A DNA stretch of 5,610 nt from Clostridia bacterium. GTDB lineage: Bacteria; Aerophobota; Aerophobia; Aerophobales; AE-B3A. The stretch lies in NCBI GenBank assembly GCA_030610745.1, contig JAUWRC010000100.1, positions 1 to 5,610 on the forward strand, given 5' to 3'. The notes beneath the pieces are model-generated. The model did not search any database. It was given only the letters and a program-made list of their open reading frames with translations, and was not told the origin of the DNA. Numbering within the stretch: the stretch's first letter is position 1; each line of letters starts with the position of its first letter. Below are positions 1 through 5,462 of the stretch, one piece after another. The position numbers and the translations under genes were made by a program.

Positions 1-522
1 TCGATTCCCTTTACTCAAGTCAACAGAGCTGTTATCCAGACTAATCAACACATGGGTCCTCTTGCGCGACCAATTCTTAAATGTATAGATCTCATCAAAT
101 ACTTCAAAAGACGGTTTTAAATGTTTGGTTGAGGGATGATTTTTATCCTCTACTCGGACAACTACTTTTTGAGTCCAAGGATGTCCGCTGAAATAACCGC
201 CAAGCATCTCACCATATTGGGGAAATTTGTAAAATGTATCCGTGGCGTTATGGATACCCACAAACCCTTTGCCAGATTTCACAAAATCGATAAAGGCAAA
301 TTTTTGCTCCTCAGACATTGGCAGCTCACCTGTGGTACAAAAAATCAACACATCATACCTTTTAAGATTATCTGCATTAACTATGGAACAATCCTCTATC
401 ACTGTTGCCTCATAAACTCCAGATTTCTTGCCCAATTCCCTGATACTTTTTTCTGCAACAGGAAGGCAATCATGCTTAAATCCTGCTGAGTGAGTTAACA
501 TCAATACCTTTAAAGTAGACAT
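1..522 (-). CDS. ThuA-family protein (trehalose-utilisation type), 3' end cut by window edge
   Basis: The first 174 codons are visible; the frame is open to position 1, so the C-terminus is outside the window (the family is usually about 210-250 aa). I recognise the ThuA-like, glutamine-amidotransferase-like fold (PF06283) from the N-terminal strand and HSAGFKHD (residues 11-18), GIHNATDTF (89-97), GGYFSGHPW (108-116), NHPSTKHL (128-135) and DEIYTF (143-148). There is no signal peptide, so it is probably cytoplasmic. In rhizobia ThuA acts with the ThuB dehydrogenase in converting trehalose and related disaccharides to 3-keto derivatives; many homologues have unknown substrates, so trehalose should not be assumed. 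The ATG at 520-522 was chosen because AGGAG (plus-strand 532-536) lies 9 nt upstream. An in-frame ATG at 544-546 would add 8 residues but has no clear Shine-Dalgarno. It follows the aminotransferase gene by 33 bp, so it is likely co-transcribed. Family assignment is firm; substrate is unknown. Confidence 0.9.
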   Translation of the reverse strand, partial: MSTLKVLMLTHSAGFKHDCLPVAEKSIRELGKKSGVYEATVIEDCSIVNADNLKRYDVLIFCTTGELPMSEEQKFAFIDFVKSGKGFVGIHNATDTFYKFPQYGEMLGGYFSGHPWTQKVVVRVEDKNHPSTKHLKPSFEVFDEIYTFKNWSRKRTHVLISLDNSSVDLSKGNR

Positions 523-555
523 ATTTTTCGACTCCTTCTGAGACATCTTTGCTTT

Positions 556-1830
556 TTATTTTAGCTCCCCAATATTTTCCCTGATCTTACAAATTACTTC
601 CAGTATCTTATCTACATTCTCCCTTTCCATAAGAAAGTCCTTACCCAGAGCAACTACCTCTGATTTATAAATCCGCTCAGTTTCAGGACAATAAAATTTA
701 GAGTAATCAACCTTCTTCCCATAAAAAGGACAACTAGCAGGACAGCCCGTCCTTCCAAAAGCATTTTTGTAAAAGACGATGTTTTTATACATAGGGTCAT
801 TATGAGCGGTGCTACAGGGTACTCCTTCTGCTGATAGAGCTTTCATAAATTTATCCCGGGAGATATTATCCCATCTGGAAGGATCATATCTTAAAAAATA
901 AAAGTAATAGCCTCTTTTGGTTACTCGTGGATCTCTTTTCAAAGCCGATATCCCTTCGATTTTTTCCAGTTCCCTAGCAAAATACTCACCATTTTCGTAT
1001 CTCATCTGTGTCTGCTCATCAAGACGAGAAAGCTGAACTGATAAGAGAGCTCCTAAAAACTCTGACATTCGATAATTTCCCGCAGAAATATAAGTATCGT
1101 ATTTTGTTCCCCCCTTTTCTATAGGCATCCTGCCCAAGTCACCGTAAGAATAACACTTAACTGCTAAGTCCTGGTTATTGGTGAGGACAATCCCTCCCTC
1201 TCCGCAGGTCAAGGGCTTGCCCATCTGAAAACTAAAGCAGCCCATATTACCTATAGACCCCACTTTCTTGCCTCTCCACTCTGAGCCATGGGCCTCGGCA
1301 GCGTCTTCTATGACTAAAAGATCATCTTTTCTGGCAATCTCCATGATTCGGTCCATATTTGCTGGGTAGCCTCCGTAGTGGACGGGCATTAGGGCTTTAG
1401 TTTTATTGGTAATGGCCTCTTCCACTGCTTGAGGTGATATTTGATAAGTCCCGGGATCAATGTCAACGAATATAGGGATGGCATTGGCCAGTATTACCGC
1501 GGTGCCTGAGGAAACATAGGTAACTGCGGGAACAATTACCTCATCACCTGCCTCTATCCCTCCTGCCTTTAGGGCAAGTACCAGGGCAGAAGTGCCACTA
1601 TTAGTGGCTATTGCATAATTTGCCCCATTCCACTTAGCAAATTCTCTCTCAAACTTAGCTACCTTAGATTCGAGTTGAGCATTTTTAAAAAGATAGCCAC
1701 AGCTGCACCAGTGACCGTTTTTCAATACCCCGATTAATGCTTTCTCATCAGCTTCATCAAAAATTGGCCACTCAATCTTTAACCCATTTGAAATTACCGG
1801 CCTTCCACCTTTAATTGCTAATTTTGCCAT
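556..1830 (-). CDS. DegT/DnrJ/EryC1/StrS-family PLP-dependent sugar aminotransferase
   Basis: A 424-residue fold-type I PLP enzyme of a family that transaminates keto-sugars or keto-cyclitols, usually with glutamate or glutamine as amino donor. Visible landmarks are NSGTSAL (77-83, phosphate-binding region), PVHYGGYPANM (149-159), VIEDAAEAHGS (173-183, D176 expected to contact the pyridine nitrogen), FSFQMGKPLTCGEGG (199-213, K205 the expected Schiff-base lysine) and GNYRMSEFLGALLSVQL (251-267). All key residues are present and the length is normal, so it looks functional. A Cys/Pro-rich stretch lies near the C-terminus (C363, C367, C381). The ATG at 1828-1830 has AGGAG 7 nt upstream (plus 1838-1842). 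It starts 45 bp after the MalG-type permease and 33 bp before the ThuA-family gene. Most family members make deoxyamino sugars or aminocyclitols; here the importer and ThuA context suggests work on an imported or 3-keto sugar. Some relatives are regulatory or dehydratase-like, so the reaction is inferred. Confidence 0.92.
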   Translation of the reverse strand: MAKLAIKGGRPVISNGLKIEWPIFDEADEKALIGVLKNGHWCSCGYLFKNAQLESKVAKFEREFAKWNGANYAIATNSGTSALVLALKAGGIEAGDEVIVPAVTYVSSGTAVILANAIPIFVDIDPGTYQISPQAVEEAITNKTKALMPVHYGGYPANMDRIMEIARKDDLLVIEDAAEAHGSEWRGKKVGSIGNMGCFSFQMGKPLTCGEGGIVLTNNQDLAVKCYSYGDLGRMPIEKGGTKYDTYISAGNYRMSEFLGALLSVQLSRLDEQTQMRYENGEYFARELEKIEGISALKRDPRVTKRGYYFYFLRYDPSRWDNISRDKFMKALSAEGVPCSTAHNDPMYKNIVFYKNAFGRTGCPASCPFYGKKVDYSKFYCPETERIYKSEVVALGKDFLMERENVDKILEVICKIRENIGELK

Positions 1831-1875
1831 ATTACCTCTCCTTCCTTGCCTTAAAATCTTAATTCTTTCCTAAAA

Positions 1876-2799
1876 TTATGCCTTTATCCCCGTAGTGCTA
1901 ACCGCCTGAATGAAATGTCTCTGCATTATCAGAAAAATGAGAATTACTGGAAGACTTGCAACTACCGCTCCTGCCATAAGTGGACCCCAGTCGACTAGGC
2001 GCTGTTGTGCGAATTGGGCAAGACCCAGTTGGACAGTTCTCATTTTACTGCTTTGGATTACTACAAGAGGCCATAAGAACTCATTCCAACATGATTGGAA
2101 AGTAAAAATTATTACAACTACGGTAGGAGCAGCTGATAAAGGCAACATTATTCTCCAAAAGATACCAAAGTCTGAGGCTCCATCTATTCTTGCTGCATCC
2201 TCTAGTTCTTGTGGTACCGTTATGAAAAATTGCCTGAAAAGAAAAATATCAAAGGCGTTGGCTACCCCTGGCACAATAAGCCCCCAATAACTATCGATCC
2301 AACCGATTCCTCCCCTACCGAAAAGGTCATTTCCTCCTGCTAACGGTATCCATTTTACGAGTAAAAATAGAGGAATTAAAACTGCTTGAAAAGGGATCAT
2401 TAAAGTAGCTAAAACGGCCAAAAATAGTAAGTCTCGCCCCCGGAAATGAAGTCTAGCAAAGGCGTAACCTGCTAGCGAAGCCACCGCGACAGTAAATACA
2501 GTTCTCATTATTGTAACAAAAGCGCTATTAAAAAGATAAAGAGTAAAATTAGCCGTCTGTAAACATGTAACATATTGTTGTAAAGTTAACGAGCTTGGTA
2601 TCCATACAGGAGGCCAAGAAAATATCTCTGCATCGAATTTCAATGAAGTTGAAACCACCCAGAAAAACGGAAAAAGCATAGTAATGGCTACTATTGCTAA
2701 TAGCAAATAGAGTCCCGAAATTCCTAAGAATTTCGGTATTTTAAGGGTATTTATTTTTTTGCTTCCATGTGTTTCACTTATGGTATCTTTAATTTTCAG
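1876..2799 (-). CDS. Carbohydrate ABC transporter permease, MalG type (CUT1); probable CTG start
   Basis: One of two inner-membrane subunits of the importer. The EAA-type loop that docks the ATPase is read as DAARIDGAS, then IMLPL (residues 170-190 when counted from the TTG at 2706). Hydrophobic spans lie at about 1-20, 66-84, 93-117, 140-160, 191-213 and 245-263 on that numbering. The first conventional start, TTG at 2704-2706, opens directly into the first membrane helix and has no good Shine-Dalgarno. The frame stays open upstream to a stop at 2821-2823, with no ATG, GTG or TTG between. A CTG at 2797-2799 overlaps the preceding TGA as CTGA, has GGAGG 5 nt upstream, and gives 307 aa with a lysine-rich N-terminus (KIPKFLGISGLY before the helix), as MalG proteins usually have. 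I therefore extended the gene to CTG. Fallback start: TTG 2706 (276 aa). Family call is firm; start is inferred. Confidence 0.88.
   Translation of the reverse strand: MKIKDTISETHGSKKINTLKIPKFLGISGLYLLLAIVAITMLFPFFWVVSTSLKFDAEIFSWPPVWIPSSLTLQQYVTCLQTANFTLYLFNSAFVTIMRTVFTVAVASLAGYAFARLHFRGRDLLFLAVLATLMIPFQAVLIPLFLLVKWIPLAGGNDLFGRGGIGWIDSYWGLIVPGVANAFDIFLFRQFFITVPQELEDAARIDGASDFGIFWRIMLPLSAAPTVVVIIFTFQSCWNEFLWPLVVIQSSKMRTVQLGLAQFAQQRLVDWGPLMAGAVVASLPVILIFLIMQRHFIQAVSTTGIKA
2715..2736 (-). repeat. Perfect 9-bp inverted repeat in the malF-malG junction
   Basis: CCGAAATTC (2715-2723) and GAATTTCGG (2728-2736) are exact reverse complements around a 4-base spacer. In the minus-strand transcript they form a short, tight hairpin. 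It ends 8 nt before the TTG at 2706 and lies inside the N-terminal coding extension if the CTG start is right. There is no U-tract after it in transcript direction, so it is not a terminator. It could modulate initiation at 2706, or it could simply be coding sequence for FLGIS-type residues. Function is unknown. Confidence 0.55.
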
Positions 2800-3662
2800 C
2801 TCTCCCTCCCCCCAAAAAACTTAAAACTTAACACAGATAAGGAAAAAATAATAAGAAACAATAAAACAGTTATAGCCGAAGCATATCCCATTGAAAAGTA
2901 TCGAAAGGCATTCACGTAAAGTTGATGTACGATAGTAGTGGTAGCACTTGCTGGTCCTCCTCCCGTCATTACATAAATTTGGCTAAATACTTGGAAAGCA
3001 CCTATAACGGTTATAATGAATACGAAAAGAGTTATGGGTTTTAGTAAAGGTAAGGTTATATACCAGAAAGAATTTAATTTATTTGCGCCATCAATTTTTG
3101 CAGCTCCATATAATTGGTCTGGAATATTCTGGAGTCCAGCTAAGTAGAGGATCATGATGTATCCTACACGTTGCCAAACACTCATAAGAATAATAGAAGG
3201 CATAACTAATTTCACATCAAAAAGCCAATCCTGTGTTGGCAAACTTAGTTTCTGAAGAAAATAGTTAAGCAATCCATATGTGGGATTGTATAACCACATC
3301 CAGATTACCGAAACAGCAATTATAGAAGTTACTACAGGGAGATAAAAAGCAACTCGAAAAAAAGTTCTAAATTTAATCTTTGCATTTACTATTACAGCAA
3401 GAATTAAACCAATAACTATTGTTAGAGGAACCGTGCCTAAGGTATAGTAGGCTGTATTAAAGGTTGCAATCTTAAAAATCGAGTCTTCTAATAAAAGCTC
3501 CTTAAAATTTAGAAATCCAATCCATTTAGGCGCTTCAATTACTGAATATTTTGTAAAGCTAAAATAAAAAACTACGATAGAAGGAACTAACAAAAAGATG
3601 ATAAGTAATCCGATCCCTGGGAGAAGAAAAAAGAAAGCTACTAAACCCTGTCTCCTCTTCAC
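2796..3662 (-). CDS. Carbohydrate ABC transporter permease, MalF type (CUT1)
   Basis: A 288-residue integral membrane protein, the partner of the MalG-type subunit, forming the translocation channel of a binding-protein-dependent sugar importer. A basic N-terminus (MKRRQ) precedes the first helix (about 8-33); further helices lie at about 72-93, 104-124, 153-175, 209-230 and 262-282. The ATPase-docking loop is GAAKIDGAN to TLPLL (186-206); the usual first Glu of the EAA motif is replaced by Gly here, which is tolerated in this family. TGGGPASAT (233-241) is a typical MalF-type signature. It is short like UgpA/LacF-type subunits and lacks the large periplasmic insert of E. coli MalF. The start is GTG (3660-3662) with AGGAGG 8 nt upstream (plus 3671-3676); no ATG fits. 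It follows the binding-protein gene by 78 bp containing a strong hairpin, and its TGA overlaps the putative CTG of the next gene. Confidence 0.92.
   Translation of the reverse strand: MKRRQGLVAFFFLLPGIGLLIIFLLVPSIVVFYFSFTKYSVIEAPKWIGFLNFKELLLEDSIFKIATFNTAYYTLGTVPLTIVIGLILAVIVNAKIKFRTFFRVAFYLPVVTSIIAVSVIWMWLYNPTYGLLNYFLQKLSLPTQDWLFDVKLVMPSIILMSVWQRVGYIMILYLAGLQNIPDQLYGAAKIDGANKLNSFWYITLPLLKPITLFVFIITVIGAFQVFSQIYVMTGGGPASATTTIVHQLYVNAFRYFSMGYASAITVLLFLIIFSLSVLSFKFFGGRES
2797..2809 (-). promoter_or_regulatory. Shine-Dalgarno and CTGA stop/start overlap for the MalG-type gene
   Basis: On the minus strand a G-rich run containing GGAGG is followed after 5 nt by CTGA. The TGA (2796-2798) ends the MalF-type gene, and the CTG (2797-2799) is in frame with the MalG-type permease. 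This has the geometry of the common ATGA overlap used for translational coupling, with C in place of A. It decides the preferred start of the downstream gene. Confidence 0.55.
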
Positions 3663-3690
3663 TTTCTCGTCCTCCTCTTTTACCCTGTTA

Positions 3691-3732
3691 CTACAATCCT
3701 GCTGTATAAAAAATCATGCAGCAGGATTGTAG
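3691..3732 (-). promoter_or_regulatory. Intercistronic stem-loop after the binding-protein gene (perfect 14-bp stem)
   Basis: CTACAATCCTGCTG (3691-3704) is the exact reverse complement of 3719-3732, around a 14-base A/T-rich loop; a few more pairs are possible at the loop end. In the transcript it begins 8 nt after the binding-protein stop and ends 28 nt before the permease GTG. No U-tract follows on the minus strand, so a classical intrinsic terminator is unlikely. Hairpins in this position, as between malE and malF, can shield upstream mRNA from 3' exonucleases or cause partial attenuation, so that binding protein is made in excess over permease. That role is inferred from position. Confidence 0.8.
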
Positions 3733-3740
3733 GGGCTCTT

Positions 3741-5048
3741 TTATCTTCTCATTCTCTCTAGAATCCTGTTGGTTTCCACTGCTGATTTATCTAAAGCCTC
3801 TTTAATGCCTTCTATACCTCTAAGAGCTGCCTGAATATGATTCCCCGTTATCTCAAGCATAGGGAAATCACATGATGGAGGAGTGGTTGTACCGTAGCCT
3901 AGTTCAGGAATTTGCATAATCATCTGCGATCTTTCGTTTTGCATGTACTCAGCATATTCAGTAACAGATTTGCGAGTAGGCGTTATACCTTGTGGGGCTA
4001 GAATCTTTTCCATACTGTCCGGACTTGTTAACCACATAACCAGCTTCCAGCTTTCTTCAGGATACTTAGTGATTGAAGAAATAACCATGACATTTGGGCA
4101 TACGTAAGTTACACATTTTTCCTTCTTCGTAGGCATTGCAACCTCAACATCATCTTTAAGTTCGGGATGATATTTTTCTATTTGGAAAGAAGGATAAAAA
4201 CCCACCTGCATAGCTATTGAACCTTCCAATACAATAGAGACTCCTGGTGTGATCTCTGGCATTCCTGCCAAAGGGGAAACCTTGTATTTATTGACTAAAC
4301 TATTCAGAAACTCTAATGCTTCTATTCCTTCAGGGCTATTCATGATTGCTCTAGGAAGCTCTTCTGTTGGAGGTGCTCCCCAAGCATCTGTCGTTGCATA
4401 ACCTCCCGCTTGCCGAAGATAATACCAGAACTCAAAAAAAGCACTCCCTGGCGTGTCGGCAGCGGCATTATATCCTGCTCTCGTGATTTTACCCGTTCCT
4501 GCATCTCGTTTAGTCAATTTTACAGCGTAGTCTGCTAGTTCCTCCCAAGTCTGAGGTGCTTTATCTGGATCAAGTCCCGCTTCTTTGAAAAAATCTCTCC
4601 TATATATTAGCGGCCTTATATCTGAGATATAAGGAATTCCATATAGATATCCCTTGTAACTAGATATTTGCATGAAGCCCTCATAAAAATCGTCTTGGTC
4701 TTCATATTTAGCCCAGTATTTATCCAAAGGTAAAAACTGGTTTCTTTCCGCATATGGCCCAATCCAATCGGATCCAGTGGTAATTACATCTGCACCTACG
4801 CCGGCAGCAAACCCAGTCATTAGCTTCTCGCCCATTGTATCCCAAGTAACATAATCAATTTCTACTTTAATATTTGGGTTCTCTCTCTCAAAGGCTGGGA
4901 GAATATCATTTTCTAGAGCCTTAACAGTATCTGGGTACTGCTCAACACATAAAAATCTTAAGGTTATCCTAGCAGAGGCACTAATTACCCCAACGATAAG
5001 TAACAGTGCTGCTAGAAAACCTATCCCTACTACTAACTTTCGTATCAT
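3741..5048 (-). CDS. Extracellular (periplasmic) sugar-binding protein of an ABC importer
   Basis: A 435-residue solute-binding protein of the MalE/UgpB-like family (SBP_bac_1 type) that would capture the sugar outside the inner membrane and deliver it to the two permeases. It has a Sec signal peptide: basic MIRK, hydrophobic core (about 5-23) and a likely cleavage site A-S-A|R (after residue 26). There is no lipobox cysteine, so it appears soluble rather than lipid-anchored. The mature part shows family landmarks: PAFERENPNIKVE (51-63), GADVITTGSDW (85-95), YLYGIPY (134-140), LIYRRDFFKEAGL with QTWEEL (147-171), and W-rich segments near residues 208-223 and 334-339. The ATG at 5046-5048 is preceded by AAGGAGA (plus 5054-5060) at good spacing. 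It is the first gene of the operon, behind a leader of about 180 nt and before a stabilising hairpin. Its ligand cannot be deduced; the family covers di- and oligosaccharides, glycerol phosphate and others. Confidence 0.93.
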   Translation of the reverse strand: MIRKLVVGIGFLAALLLIVGVISASARITLRFLCVEQYPDTVKALENDILPAFERENPNIKVEIDYVTWDTMGEKLMTGFAAGVGADVITTGSDWIGPYAERNQFLPLDKYWAKYEDQDDFYEGFMQISSYKGYLYGIPYISDIRPLIYRRDFFKEAGLDPDKAPQTWEELADYAVKLTKRDAGTGKITRAGYNAAADTPGSAFFEFWYYLRQAGGYATTDAWGAPPTEELPRAIMNSPEGIEALEFLNSLVNKYKVSPLAGMPEITPGVSIVLEGSIAMQVGFYPSFQIEKYHPELKDDVEVAMPTKKEKCVTYVCPNVMVISSITKYPEESWKLVMWLTSPDSMEKILAPQGITPTRKSVTEYAEYMQNERSQMIMQIPELGYGTTTPPSCDFPMLEITGNHIQAALRGIEGIKEALDKSAVETNRILERMRR

Positions 5049-5236
5049 TTTTATCTCCTTAACTTAATTTGTTTTGATCTAATCTTCTATAGAATCTCCC
5101 AGTTCTCAAAGAGTGTAGCTAATGGTGTCATCACCTCTCTTTCCGCCACTAAAATTTTTCTTTGACAATCAGGAGTTGCGTTATGAGATATTTATATGTC
5201 AAGAAGCGGCTTTTTCATTTTCAATTCTACTACTTT

Positions 5237-5265
5237 ATTATATTCTATACTTTGAGCTAGTTTAA
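5237..5265 (-). promoter_or_regulatory. Candidate sigma70-type promoter of the sugar operon
   Basis: Read on the minus strand, a perfect -10 hexamer TATAAT (plus 5237-5242) has TTAAAC (plus 5260-5265; 3 of 6 matches to TTGACA) exactly 17 bp upstream. Transcription would start near 5230 and give a leader of about 180 nt. The poor -35 would suit activator dependence, and phased repeats lie just upstream. Perfect TATAAT boxes arise by chance in AT-rich DNA, so this is a best candidate, not a proven promoter. Confidence 0.5.
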
Positions 5266-5286
5266 GAACTCCTCTCCTTGTATTTT

Positions 5287-5326
5287 CAACCTACTTCAAT
5301 CCACCAAAATTCCAAACAACCCACCT
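5287..5326. repeat. Three 10-bp-phased direct repeats upstream of the candidate promoter
   Basis: On the plus strand, CAACCTAC begins at 5287, CAATCCAC at 5297 and CAACCCAC at 5317; the unit at 5307 is degenerate. The consensus is CAAYCYAC (GTRGRTTG on the operon strand). The 10- and 20-bp spacing places all three on one face of the helix. They lie about 57-96 bp upstream of the predicted transcription start, a position used by activators. No protein is assigned to them. Confidence 0.45.
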
Positions 5327-5363
5327 AACGAGGTAATTTTGCAGCTATTTGAGTAATACCCTA

Positions 5364-5390
5364 TTGAGTTAAGTGCACAACTTGACTCAA
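5364..5390. repeat. 11-bp inverted repeat (first of an abutting pair) before the DUF4338 gene
   Basis: TTGAGTTAAGT (5364-5374) pairs with ACTTGACTCAA (5380-5390) around a 5-base loop, with a single T:G position. No T-tract follows on either strand, so it is a poor terminator candidate. It could be a regulatory hairpin, an operator or a structure at the end of a mobile element. Confidence 0.6.
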
Positions 5391-5422
5391 CCCTGAAAAT
5401 CATCGACTCTTTTCTCAGGGTT
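5389..5422. repeat. 8-bp inverted repeat (second of an abutting pair) before the DUF4338 gene
   Basis: AACCCTGA (5389-5396) and TCAGGGTT (5415-5422) are exact reverse complements with an 18-base loop. A few inner A:T pairs are possible with one base bulged. It shares two bases with the preceding inverted repeat, so the two stems abut and compete only at that edge. Possible element-end or leader structure; function unknown. Confidence 0.5.
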
Positions 5423-5427
5423 AGGAC

Positions 5428-5456
5428 TGGACTCCTCTTTGCTTTTATGATATGAT
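5428..5456 (+). promoter_or_regulatory. Weak candidate promoter for the DUF4338 gene
   Basis: TGGACT (5428-5433; 4 of 6 matches to TTGACA) is followed after 17 bp by TATGAT (5451-5456; 5 of 6 matches to TATAAT). A start about 7 bp downstream would coincide with the ATG at 5463 and make a leaderless message. That fits the absence of a Shine-Dalgarno before this ATG. Evidence is sequence match only. Confidence 0.3.
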
Positions 5457-5462
5457 TAACTC

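Larger units (their letters stand above)
5049..5462. other. Intergenic region between the sugar operon and the DUF4338 gene
   Basis: These 414 bp separate divergently oriented genes. The left part (to about 5230) is the presumed untranslated leader of the sugar operon. Next come a candidate minus-strand promoter (5237-5265) and phased repeats (5287-5326). The right part (5364-5422) holds two abutting inverted repeats and a weak plus-strand promoter match before the DUF4338 frame. I see no convincing protein of useful length, no tRNA and no clear riboswitch in it. Confidence 0.7.

Noticed and set aside
136..489. Plus-strand open frame of 117 codons
   Set aside because: It lies wholly opposite the well-conserved ThuA-family gene, has no recognisable domain or ribosome binding site, and looks like an antisense shadow.
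544..546. Upstream in-frame ATG as the ThuA start
   Set aside because: It would add MSQKESKN but lacks a Shine-Dalgarno, and the good AAGGAG sits between it and the ATG at 520-522.
1910..2290. Plus-strand open frame of 126 codons
   Set aside because: It is antisense to the MalG-type permease, is low in recognisable features and has no family resemblance; a shadow frame.
3691..3732. Reading the 14-bp hairpin as an intrinsic terminator
   Set aside because: No U-tract follows the stem in transcript direction, and the next gene starts 28 nt later with a good Shine-Dalgarno and a related function.
5162..5202. Divergent TTGACA and TGTCAA hexamers resembling -35 boxes
   Set aside because: Neither has an acceptable -10 at 16-18 bp: the plus-strand copy gives at best GATATT at 19 bp, and the minus-strand copy gives nothing usable. 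As an inverted repeat it is only 6 bp over a 29-bp gap.
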